Shown here piece by piece: positions 1-8,386 of a stretch of 64,000 nucleotides of DNA. Below the pieces are notes generated by a model. The model had not been told where the DNA came from. It saw only the letters and a program-made list of their open reading frames with translations, and searched no databases. Made by a program: the position numbers and the translations under genes. The stretch covers positions 87,732 to 151,731 of the forward strand of contig JAXMFT010000012.1 in NCBI GenBank assembly GCA_046347635.1, written 5' to 3'. This DNA is from JAGVSZ01 sp019137045 (lineage in GTDB: Bacteria; Pseudomonadota; Gammaproteobacteria; Burkholderiales; SG8-39). Position 1 is the stretch's first letter. Each line of letters opens with the position of its first letter.

Positions 1-591
1 GCCGCCGCGCGCGAGGCGCTTCTCGATCGCGCCCACGTAGGCCTCCGCCACCGCGCGGTAGGTGGCGCGCGCGAAGAGCAGCGTCACGTTGACGTTGATC
101 CCCATCCCGATCAGCGTGGCGAACGCGGGGATGCCCGCGGGCGTGCCGGGCACCTTGATCATCAGGTTCGGCCGGTCCACCCAGCGCCACAGCCGCTCGG
201 CCTCCTGCACCGTGCCGGCGGTGTCGTGCGCGAGGTGCGGCGACACCTCCAGGCTCACGTAGCCGTCGCGCGCGCGCGTGGCCTCGTAGACCGGCGCCAG
301 CGCGTCGGCCGCGTCGCGGATGTCGCGCACCGCGAGGCGCTCGTACACGGTCTTCGTGTCCGCGCCGTCGCGCGCCGCCTGCGCGAGCAGCGCGTCGTAC
401 TCGGCGCCGGCGATCGCCTTCTCGAAGATGGCCGGGTTCGAGGTCATGCCGGTGACTTCGCCGGCGGCGACCAGCCGCGCGAGCGCGCCGCTCTCGAGCA
501 GGTCGCGCTTGATGAAATCGAGCCAGAGCGACTGGCCGAGGGCGGCGAGCGCGCCGAGTGGCCGCGCCGCGAGAGGGGTCTTGGGGTCCAT
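1..591 (-). CDS. tal: Transaldolase, N-terminal part (gene runs off the window)
   Basis: The gene starts with ATG at 591 (MDPKTPLAARPLGALAALGQ) and is open to the window edge, so about 197 residues are seen. Transaldolase moves a dihydroxyacetone unit between sugar phosphates in the cytoplasmic non-oxidative pentose phosphate pathway. The substrate-binding motif GMTSNPAIFEKAI and the active-site segment NLMIKVPGTPAG, whose lysine forms the Schiff base, are both visible. The leading QSLWLDFIKRDLLESGAL is typical of the TalB/Tal-Pgi group, in which a glucose-6-phosphate isomerase domain is sometimes fused downstream; the missing C-terminus prevents deciding this. The next gene on the same strand ends 50 bases upstream of this start, so the two could be co-transcribed. 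Confidence 0.93.
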   Translation of the reverse strand, partial: MDPKTPLAARPLGALAALGQSLWLDFIKRDLLESGALARLVAAGEVTGMTSNPAIFEKAIAGAEYDALLAQAARDGADTKTVYERLAVRDIRDAADALAPVYEATRARDGYVSLEVSPHLAHDTAGTVQEAERLWRWVDRPNLMIKVPGTPAGIPAFATLIGMGINVNVTLLFARATYRAVAEAYVGAIEKRLARGG

Positions 592-641
592 CGGGCTTCC
601 TCGACTGCAGATGCGCGGAAGCTTACCGCGCCGGCGCGGCC

Positions 642-3486
642 TCAGGCGAGGTCCGGCTCCCCGCAGTGGCGCAGGATCGCGGCGCGCGCGGCGTCGCGCA
701 GGCGCAGCGCCGCCGCCCAGTCGGTGCCGTCGGGCGCGAGCGGCGCTCCGAACGCGGCGCCGACCGGCCGCCGCCGCACGATCCAGGAATCCGCGCGCAG
801 CACCGAGCGCGTGCCGTGGAAGGCCACCGGCACCACCGGCGCGCCGGTCTGCGCGGCGATCACGAACGCGCCCATCCGGAACGGCGCGAGGCCAAGGCGT
901 GCGCGTGAACGTCCCCTCGGGAAAGAACGCCAGCGCCTCCCCGCTCGCGGCGAGCGCCGAGCGCGCGCGTCCTCGACCCCGCGCTGCGGGTCGAAGCGCT
1001 CGACCAGGCGCGCGCCGGCCGCGCCGAAGAGGCGCCGCGTCCAGAAGCTGCGGGCGAAGCCCTCGCTTCGCCACGACCACGAAACGCCGCGGCAGCAGCG
1101 CGTGCAGGAGCAGCCCGTCCACGTAGCTCGCGTGGTTGGCGACCACCACCACCGGGCCGGCCGCAGGCGACTGCTCGCGCCCGGTCACCGTGACCGGCAG
1201 CGCGGACAGGCGCGCCATCGCGCGCGCGATGCCGTGCAGCGCGGCGCGGCGCGCGGCCGCGGTCGGCACCACGAGCGCGGCGGCGAGCGCGACCAGGCCG
1301 AGCGCGCCGAACAGCGCCCACGCGTAGCCCGCGTACGCGAGCTCGGCGGCGCCGCGCGCGAGCTGCGCCGCGCGCCCGCGCGCCGCGGCGGCGGCGAGCC
1401 CGGCCACCTGCCCCCACACCGGCGCGGCGTGCCGCCCGATCGCGCCGCGCAGGTAGAGCTCGCGGCACGCGGCGCGGCGGATCTTGCCGCTCGAGGTCTT
1501 GAGCACGGTGTGCGCCGGCGCGAGCACCACCTCGTCGGCCGGTCCGCCGACCAGCTCGGCGGCGAGCGCGTTGATGCGCGCGCGGATGTCGGCGCGCTTC
1601 GCCTCGTCGGCCTCGCGCGACTCGGCGAGCACCACGATGCGCTCGCTGCCCCGTTGCGCGTCGGGCACCGCGAACACCGCGACGCAGCCCTTGCGCACGC
1701 CGGGCACGTTGCCCGCCGCCTCCTCCAGCTCGTACGGGTAGAGGTTCTGCCCGCCGCGGATCATCATGTCCTTCGCGCGCCCGGTGAGGTAGAGCTCGCC
1801 GCCGGCGATGTAGCCGAGGTCGCCCGTGTCGAGCCACGCGCCGTCGAACAGGTCGCGCGTCGCCTCGGGGTTGCGGAAGTAGCCGGCGGTCGCCGACGGC
1901 CCCTGGAACTCGACCCGGCCGACGCCGCGCTCGGGAAGCTCGCGCCCGGCGTCGTCGGCGATGCGGATCTGGTAGCCCGGCAGCGGCTGCCCGCAGGCCA
2001 CCGCGCGCAGCGGCTGCGGGTCGTCCGCGGCCGCGGGGACCGCGGTCCCGGTGCGCGCGAGCCGCGCGCGGTCGACGCGGTCGACGACGAGCCCGCGCCG
2101 CGCCGGCGGGAAGGCGAGGTCGAGCGCGCACTCGGCGAGCCCGTACACCGGCGCGAGCGTGCGCGGATCGAGCCCGTGCCGCGCGAAGCGCGCGGCGAAG
2201 CGCTCCATCGTCTCCGCGCTCACCGGCTCGGCGCCGTTGAACGCCCAGCGCCAGGCCGAGAGGTCGAGCCCCTCGAGGTCGCGGTCGTCGAGCCGGGTGG
2301 CGCAGATCTCGTAGGCGAAGTTGGGCGCGGCGGAGACCGTCCCGCGGTAGCGGTGCAGCGCCCACAGCCAGCGCGTCGGGCGCGCGAGGAAGTCGAGCGG
2401 CGACATCACCACCAGCGGCAGCGCGAAGTACAGGCTGCCGAGCCAGGCGCCGATCAGCCCCATGTCGTGGTACAGCGGCAGCCACGACACGAACACGTCG
2501 CTCGCGCCGACGCCCGCCGCGCGCCCCATGGCGCGCAGGTTGGCGAGCAGGTTCGCGTGCGTGAGGATCACGCCCTTCGGGCTGCCGGTGGAGCCCGACG
2601 TGTACTGCAGGAACGCGACGTCGTCGGGCCTGCGCGCGGCCGGCGCGGGCGCGGCGCCGCTCTCCGCGAGGTCGGCGAACGTGGCCACGCGCTTCAGCGT
2701 CGGCACCTGCCCCCTGAGCAGCGTCCCGAGCGGCTTCGCCTCCGGGACGGTGACGAGCAGCCGCGCCTCCGCGCTCGTCAGCACCCCGGCCTGCCGGCGC
2801 ATGTGGTCGCCGAGCTGCGCGAGCCGCGTCGGCGGGTAGATCGGCACCGGCACCGCCCCGGCGATCAGGCACCCGAAGAACGACGCGAAGAACTCGAGGC
2901 TGGTCGGCAGCATGATCGCGACCGACTGGCCCGGCTCGACGCCCTCGCCCTGCAGCCCGGCCGCGGCGCGGCGCGCTTCCGCGAGCAGCCGCGCATGGGT
3001 CCACGCCGTCGCGCGGTCGTCGCCCTCGAGCAGCGTGACGTGCGTGCGGTCGGGGTGGCGCGCGGCGTGCCACTCGAGCACCTCCACCAGCGTGGTCGCG
3101 GCGTCGGGCGTGGCGAGCGCGCCGCGCTCCGCGAGCGCGACGACGCCGGTCGCCTGCGGCGCGTGCGCGGCGCCCGCCGCGCGCAGGACCGCGGCCACCA
3201 GGTCCGCCGGCGTGCGCGCCTCGGTCAGCGTGGCGTCCGGCAGCCGCACGCCGAGCGCGCGCTCCAGGCGCAGGCCGAGCTCGACGCCGGTGAGGCTGTC
3301 GATGCCGAGCTCGCGCTCGAGGTCGCTCGCGAGCGTCGGCGCCACCGGCGCGCGTCCCGCCGGGGCCGACTCCGCGACCAGCGCGGCGACGATCCCGAGC
3401 ACCTGCGCGGCGAGCGCGGCCGTCTCGGGCGGCGCGTCCGCGCCGCGCGGCTGCGGCGGGGGCGGTGCGGCGGCGGGCTGGTCCAT
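642..3486 (-). CDS. ACP / fatty acyl-AMP ligase / PlsC-type acyltransferase fusion (one frameshift)
   Basis: Three domains are seen in about 947 residues from ATG 3486. Residues about 20-90 are an acyl-carrier-like domain with the phosphopantetheine site LGIDSLTG. Then comes an acyl-AMP ligase (YTSGSTGSPKG, LYHDMGLIG, YRTGDLG-like LDTGDLGYI and the C-terminal LKTSSGKIRR). A lysophosphatidate-type acyltransferase follows, with NHASYVDG (the H-x4-D catalytic block) and FFPEGTFTR. One extra base near 894 breaks the frame after FFPEGTFTRTP; the acyltransferase resumes as MGAFVIAAQTGAPVVPVAFHG and stops at 642. Such a protein could activate a fatty acid as the acyl-adenylate, load it on its own carrier domain and pass it to a lysophospholipid or other acceptor; this order of events is inferred. 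The closest functional parallel is Aas, but here the carrier domain is fused at the N-terminus. Hydrophobic segments precede the acyltransferase, suggesting membrane association. Confidence 0.85.
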
Positions 3487-3545
3487 CGGGGCGATCGGCG
3501 TGCGGCGGTGCGCTGCTATCCTACGATGCTTTCGGCCGCCGTCCC

Positions 3546-5016
3546 TTGTCACCGCTCCGCATCCTGTTCGCGACCTCCGAATGCGCGCCCTGGGCGAAGA
3601 CCGGCGGGCTCGCCGACGTGAGCGCGGGGCTGACCGCGGCGCTGGTGGCGCTGGGGCACGACGTGCGCGTGCTGCTGCCCGCCTACCCTTCGGTGCGCGC
3701 GCAGGCCGAGCAGCGGCCGCCTTTCTGGGAGATTCCCGCCAGCGCGCACTTCCCGGCGTGCGCGCTGCACCAGGCGCCGCTGCCGGGCGGCGTGCCGGCG
3801 TGGCTGGTCAGCTGCCCCGAGTTCTACGAGCGCGCCGGCGGGCCTACCAGGACGGCGACGGCAACGACTGGCCCGACAACGCGCGCCGCTTCGGCCAGCT
3901 CGCGCGCGTCGCGGCGCTGCTCGCGGGCGCGGCGAACCCGCTCGACTGGCGGCCGCAGGTGCTCCACTGCAACGACTGGCAGACCGCACTCGCGCCCGCG
4001 TACCTGCGCTTCGCGGGCGGCGCGCGCGCCGCCACGGTGATGACCATCCACAACCTCGCGTTCCAGGGGCTGTTCCCGCCGGAGGAGGTCGCGCGCCTGG
4101 GGCTGCCGCCCGCTTCGTTCGCGATCGACGGCCTCGAGTTCTGGGGGCGCCTGTCGTTCCTCAAGGGCGGCCTGCAGTACGCGGACGCGATCACCACGGT
4201 GAGCCCGACCTACGCGCGCGAGATCCAGCGCGAGCCGCTCGGTTTCGGGCTGCACGGCCTGCTCGCCGCGCGCCGCGCCGCGCTGCACGGGATCGCGAAC
4301 GGCATCGACCTCGCCGCGTGGGATCCGTCGACCGACCGCCTGATCGCGCAGCGCTACGACGCCGATCGCCTGACCGCAAAGGCGTTCAACAAGGAGGCGC
4401 TGCAGGAGCGGCTGGGGCTGCCGCGGGAGCCGCGCGCGCCGCTGCTCGGCATGGTGAGCCGGCTCACGCGCCAGAAGGGCATCGACCTCGTGGTCGAGGT
4501 CGCGCGCGAGATCGTCGGCCTGCCGGCGCGGCTCGTCGCGCTCGGCGCGGGCGAGCGCGACCTGGAGGCGCAACTGGAGGAGCTCGCGCGCGCGAACGCG
4601 CAGCGCATCACCGTGCCATCGGCTACGACGAGCCGCTCGCGCACCTGATCGAGGCCGGCGCGGACGCGTTCCTGATGCCGTCGCGCTTCGAGCCGTGCGG
4701 GCTCAACCAGATGTACAGCCAGCGCTACGGCACGCCGCCGATCGCGCGCGCGACCGGCGGGCTGGCCGACACGATCGTGGACGCGACCCCGCAGTCGATC
4801 GCCGACGGCACCGCGACCGGCTTCCACTTCGCCGAGGAGAGCCCGCTCGCGCTGCTGGCGGCGGTCGAGCGCGCCGCCGAGCTCTACCGCGACGCGAAGG
4901 CGTGGCGCCAGATCCAGCGCGCCGGGATGGCGGCGGACTTCGGGTGGGGGGCGGCGGCGCAGCGGTACGCCGCGCTCTACGCGGACCTCGTTCGACCGGG
5001 CGATGCGGACGACTAG
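3546..5016 (+). CDS. glgA: Glycogen synthase, GT5 family (two frameshifts)
   Basis: ADP-glucose-dependent glycogen synthase of the GT5 family. The N-terminal loop that binds ADP-glucose is clear (AKTGGLADV), followed by VLHCNDWQTAL, TIHNLAFQG, the second-domain segment LLGMVSRLTRQKGIDL and the nucleotide-binding PSRFEPCGLNQMYSQRYGTPP. The only in-frame start near the conserved N-terminus is TTG at 3546 (LSPLRILFATSECAPW); no ATG lies in frame there. One missing base near 3843 and one near 4617 break the frame; corrected length is about 490 residues, normal for the family. It is divergent from the acyl ligase gene (59-bp gap) and convergent with brnA. With glgP and otsAB it forms a carbon-storage and trehalose cluster. 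Confidence 0.93.
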
Positions 5017-5055
5017 GACCCTCGCCCTGCGCCACCCAGCGCGCGCCGCGCGCGC

Positions 5056-5352
5056 CTAAGCGCGCGAGCGTTTGCGTCCGCCGCGCGACGCCGGCCCGAC
5101 GATGTACGGCGCAATCTCCTCACGGATCACCGCGCGCAGGGTCTCGGCGAGCGCGCCATCGCGGCGCTTCATGTATTCGCGCAGGGCCGTGTTGATCATC
5201 GCCTGATAGCTCCCACCGCCGCTCGCGTGGACCTGCGCACGGAACCAATCGAGGATGTCGCCGTCGATCCTGATCGTGATCCGGGTCTTGCCTCGGCCCG
5301 CGGGCACGATTGCACCGCGTCTTGCGCGCGAGAAGTCGTATTCGCGTTTCAT
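5056..5352 (-). CDS. brnA: BrnA-like antitoxin (ribbon-helix-helix)
   Basis: 98-residue protein translated from an ATG that overlaps the 3' end of brnT by four bases. The central segment TRITIRIDGDILDWFRAQ followed by GGGSYQAMINTALREYM is the ribbon-helix-helix DNA-binding fold typical of BrnA antitoxins. The C-terminal basic tail ends RGGRKRSRA. By family knowledge, BrnA neutralises the BrnT ribonuclease and represses the shared promoter as part of the complex. Gene order (toxin first, antitoxin second) is the usual one for this family. The gene is convergent with glgA, 39 bases away. Confidence 0.88.
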   Translation of the reverse strand: MKREYDFSRARRGAIVPAGRGKTRITIRIDGDILDWFRAQVHASGGGSYQAMINTALREYMKRRDGALAETLRAVIREEIAPYIVGPASRGGRKRSRA

Positions 5353-5621
5353 GTCAATCCCGTTTCGTATGATCGGCGCTCGGCGCGCGTGGCCTCGCGC
5401 GCCGAAATGATGCGGACGTCATCGCCGCGCGCGGTATGGATCACGACCAGAACCCGTCCAAGAAAGTCCATGCCAAGGGCCACGAAGCGCTCTTCCTGAC
5501 CGGACTCGTCGGGACGCGAGAGCGCCAGGGGATCGTGGAACACCCCGACAGCGTCCGCGAAATCGACCCCGTGCTTGCGGAGGTTCGACCTGGCTTTCTC
5601 GGCGTCCCATTCGAACGGCAC
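5349..5621 (-). CDS. brnT: BrnT-like ribonuclease toxin
   Basis: 90-residue protein with all the hallmarks of BrnT (COG2929): FEWDAEKARSNLRKHGVDF at the N-terminus, DPLALSRPD, EERFVALGMDFLGRVLVV and the C-terminal RIISAREATRAERRSYE. BrnT toxins are RelE-like ribonucleases that inhibit translation. The reading frame opens with GTG at 5621; no ATG is available. A sigma-70-like promoter ends only about nine bases upstream of this start, so the transcript would be almost leaderless. The pair sits between the glycogen genes glgA and glgP and may have inserted there, though no mobile element is visible. Confidence 0.9.
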   Translation of the reverse strand: MPFEWDAEKARSNLRKHGVDFADAVGVFHDPLALSRPDESGQEERFVALGMDFLGRVLVVIHTARGDDVRIISAREATRAERRSYETGLT

Positions 5622-5629
5622 GACGCGGG

Positions 5630-5658
5630 AGTGTATGCACGATCATGCACACCGTCAA
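5630..5658 (-). promoter_or_regulatory. Promoter and candidate operator of brnTA
   Basis: On the minus strand TTGACG (5658-5653) and TACACT (5635-5630) are separated by exactly 17 bases, a near-consensus sigma-70 promoter. The spacer holds two copies of ATGCAC (plus-strand 5635-5640 and 5645-5650) repeated every 10 bases. Short direct repeats at about one helical turn are the usual target of ribbon-helix-helix antitoxins, so this is a likely autoregulatory BrnA site (inference). The predicted transcription start is at or next to the GTG start codon at 5621. Confidence 0.65.
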
Positions 5659-5690
5659 TCGGCGCACGGCCTGCGGCGCAGGACGATCCG

Positions 5691-8249
5691 TCACACCCAG
5701 AGCATCAACCCGAGCTCGAACGGGTGCGCGAGCAGCTCGTGGCGCGGGTAGGCGCGGATGCGGTAGTCGAGCCGGCCGCACAGCTCGGGCGCGAGCTCGA
5801 GGACGAAGCGGTGCTCGCCGCTCTCCGTGCGCGTGCCGTCGGAGGCGAACGCGTGGCGCATCGGCGCGTCGCCCAGCCCGAGCGCGCCGCGTGAGACGAT
5901 GAGCTCGACCGCCACGTCGGCGGGCGCGAGCCCGTCGAGGTTCAGCGCCACCTCGACCCGCACGCGCTCGCCGAACCGGATGCTCCGCGCCGGCGCGTCG
6001 AGGCGCCGGATCGACACCTGCGGCCAGGCCGCGCGCACGCGCGCCTTCCACTCGGCCACCGCGCGCGCGGGGCCGAAGCCGTCCGCGGCGTACCGCCGGC
6101 CCTGCTGCGCGGCCGGCAGGTACAGCTTCGCGACGTACTCGTGCAGCATGCGGGCGGCGTTGAAGCGCGGCAGGGTCGAGCCCATCGAGCGCTTCGCGAC
6201 CTCGATCCAGCCCGGCGAGTAGCCCTGCGGGCCGCGCGCGTAGTAGAGCGGGATCACCTGGTCCTGCAGGATCTCGTACAGCGTCTGCGCTTCCTCGCGG
6301 TTGCGCCGGTACTGGTCGAGCGCCTGCGCCGCCGGCTTGATCGCCCAGCCGTTGTCGCCCTCGTAGCCCTCGCCCCACCAGCCGTCGAGGACCGACAGGT
6401 TGATCACGCCGTTCATGCCCGCCTTCATGCCCGAGGTGCCGGAGGCCTCCAGCGGGTAGATCGGGTTGTTGAGCCACACGTCCACGCCCTGCACCAGCCG
6501 GCGCGCGAGCCGCAGGTCGTAGCCCTCGACGAACAGGATGCGGCCCTCGAACTCCGGCATGCGCGCCACCTGCACGACCTGCCGGATCAGGTCCTGGCCG
6601 GGCGCGTCGGCCGGGTGCGCCTTGCCGGAGAAGACGAAGAGCACCGGCCGCTCGGGGTCGCCGGTGATGCGGCGCAGCTCGTCCACGTTCTCGAACAGCA
6701 GCGCCGCGCGCTTGTAGGTGGCGAAGCGGCGCCCGAAGCCGATCGTGAGCACCGTCGGGTTGGCCGGGTCGGCGAGCTTCAGCAGCCGGTCCACGTGCGA
6801 CTCGCTCGCCTGGTTGCGCAGCAGCTGCGTGCGCACGCGGTGGCGCACGAGGTGGATCATCCGCGCCTTGAGGTACTGGCGGACGCTCCAGAAGATGTTG
6901 TCGGGCAGCTCCTCGAGCCGCCGCCACAGCGCCGGGTCGCGCAGGTGCTGCGACCAGCCGTAGCCGAGGAAGCGGTCGAACACGTCCACCCACTCGAGCG
7001 CGAGGAAGGTCGGCACGTGCACGCCGTTGGTCACGTAGTCGACCGGGTTCTCGTCCAGCGGGACCTGCGGCCACAGCTCGCCTAGCACGCGCGCGGACAC
7101 CTCGCGGTGGATGCGCGACACCGCGTTGTGCCGGCGCGAGCCGCGCACCGCGAGCGCGGTCATGTTGAACTCGTCGTTGCCGGGCAGGCTGCCGAGCGCG
7201 TGCAGCTCCTCCGGCGCCATGCCGCACTCCCGGCACAGGCCCTCGAAATAGCCGCGCATCACGTCGGCGGCGAAGTAGTCGTGCCCGGCCGGCACCGCGG
7301 TGTGGGTGGTGAACACCGTGTTGGCCGCGACCGCCTCGAGCGCGGCGCGGAAGTCGAGCCCCTGCCGGATCACGCCGCGCATGCGCTCGAGGATGAGGAA
7401 CGCGGCATGGCCCTCGTTGATGTGCCACACGGTCGGCTGCAGTCCGACCGCGGCGAGCGCGCGCACGCCGCCGATGCCGAGCACCAGCTCCTGCTCGATG
7501 CGCGTGATGCGGTCGCCGCCGTAGAGCCGGTGCGCGATGTCGCGGTCGTGCTCGCCGTTCGCCTCGATGTCGGTGTCGAGCAGGTAGAGCGTGACGTGCC
7601 CGGCGCGCGCCTGCCACACCTTCACCGCCACGGTGCGGCCGGGCAGCTCGACCGGGACGTGCAGCTCGCTGCCGTCCGCGGCGGCGACCGGCGTCACCGG
7701 CAGGTCGTCGAAGTCGGAGTCGAAGTAGTCCGCGTGCTGGCTGCCCTCCCCGTCGATGCGCTGGATGAAGTAGCCCTGGCGGTACAGCAGGCCCACGCCC
7801 ACGAACGGCAGGCGCAGGTCGCTCGCGGCCTTGCAGTGGTCGCCGGCGAGGATGCCGAGGCCGCCGGAGTAGATCGGCAGGCTCTCGTGGAACCCGAACT
7901 CGGCGCAGAAGTAGGCGACGAGGTCGGAGGCGGGCAGCGCCGCCGCGCCGTTGGCGCGCACCGGCTCCGAGCGGTAGGTGTCGAACGCCGAGAGGATGCG
8001 GTTGAAGCTGTTCAGGAACACCGGGTCCTGCGCAGCGTCGACCAGCTTCTGCTCGTCGATGCGCTTGAGCAGCGCCTTCGGGCTGTGGGACACGGCGTCC
8101 CACAGCGCCGGGTGCAGGCGCGCGAACAGCTCCCGCGTCGGGCGGTCCCAGCTGTACCACAGGTCGTTCGCGAGCTCCTCGAGCCGCACGAGGCGGCGCG
8201 GGATGTTCGGGTTGACCTCGAGCGTGAAAGGCGTGCCGGGCGTGGTCAT
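5691..8249 (-). CDS. glgP: Alpha-glucan (glycogen) phosphorylase, GT35
   Basis: 852 residues from ATG 8249. The protein releases glucose-1-phosphate from alpha-1,4-glucans using pyridoxal phosphate. It belongs to the alpha-glucan phosphorylase branch with an N-terminal DUF3417-like region (LVRLEELANDLWYSWDRPTRELF). Visible landmarks are YFCAEFGFHESLPIYSGGLG, the glucan and phosphate-binding region WHINEGHAAFL, GFGRRFATYKRA, and the cofactor-lysine motif EASGTSGMKAGMNG, with the lysine at about residue 609. The reading frame is intact, unlike several neighbours. It is divergent from otsA over a 137-bp intergenic region. Together with glgA it would cycle glycogen, possibly feeding trehalose synthesis next door (inference). 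Confidence 0.95.
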   Translation of the reverse strand: MTTPGTPFTLEVNPNIPRRLVRLEELANDLWYSWDRPTRELFARLHPALWDAVSHSPKALLKRIDEQKLVDAAQDPVFLNSFNRILSAFDTYRSEPVRANGAAALPASDLVAYFCAEFGFHESLPIYSGGLGILAGDHCKAASDLRLPFVGVGLLYRQGYFIQRIDGEGSQHADYFDSDFDDLPVTPVAAADGSELHVPVELPGRTVAVKVWQARAGHVTLYLLDTDIEANGEHDRDIAHRLYGGDRITRIEQELVLGIGGVRALAAVGLQPTVWHINEGHAAFLILERMRGVIRQGLDFRAALEAVAANTVFTTHTAVPAGHDYFAADVMRGYFEGLCRECGMAPEELHALGSLPGNDEFNMTALAVRGSRRHNAVSRIHREVSARVLGELWPQVPLDENPVDYVTNGVHVPTFLALEWVDVFDRFLGYGWSQHLRDPALWRRLEELPDNIFWSVRQYLKARMIHLVRHRVRTQLLRNQASESHVDRLLKLADPANPTVLTIGFGRRFATYKRAALLFENVDELRRITGDPERPVLFVFSGKAHPADAPGQDLIRQVVQVARMPEFEGRILFVEGYDLRLARRLVQGVDVWLNNPIYPLEASGTSGMKAGMNGVINLSVLDGWWGEGYEGDNGWAIKPAAQALDQYRRNREEAQTLYEILQDQVIPLYYARGPQGYSPGWIEVAKRSMGSTLPRFNAARMLHEYVAKLYLPAAQQGRRYAADGFGPARAVAEWKARVRAAWPQVSIRRLDAPARSIRFGERVRVEVALNLDGLAPADVAVELIVSRGALGLGDAPMRHAFASDGTRTESGEHRFVLELAPELCGRLDYRIRAYPRHELLAHPFELGLMLWV

Positions 8250-8302
8250 GCGGCGATTCTAGCGAATGCAATGCCGCAATCCCGCCGGGGTGGTCGGGAC
8301 GC

Positions 8303-8323
8303 GCCGATCGGCATAGAATCGGC
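8303..8323. promoter_or_regulatory. Inverted repeat around a -10-like hexamer between glgP and otsA
   Basis: GCCGAT (8303-8308) and ATCGGC (8318-8323) form a perfect inverted repeat with a 9-base gap, and TAGAAT (8314-8319), a plausible plus-strand -10 box, lies at its right half. It sits 64 bases upstream of otsA in the divergent glgP/otsA region, so a repressor bound here could occlude the otsA promoter. No clear -35 box was found; this is a candidate only. Confidence 0.3.
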
Positions 8324-8386
8324 GCTCCGACAATCCGCTCGCCGGCGCACGCGGCCCGCCTTCCGCTCCCGCGCCGGGTTCAGGCC

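Noticed and set aside
226..3621. Very long plus-strand open frame (over 1,100 codons) opposite the acyl ligase gene
   Set aside because: It is arginine/alanine-rich without any domain and lies antisense to clear ligase, carrier and acyltransferase motifs. Long shadow frames are expected at this GC content.
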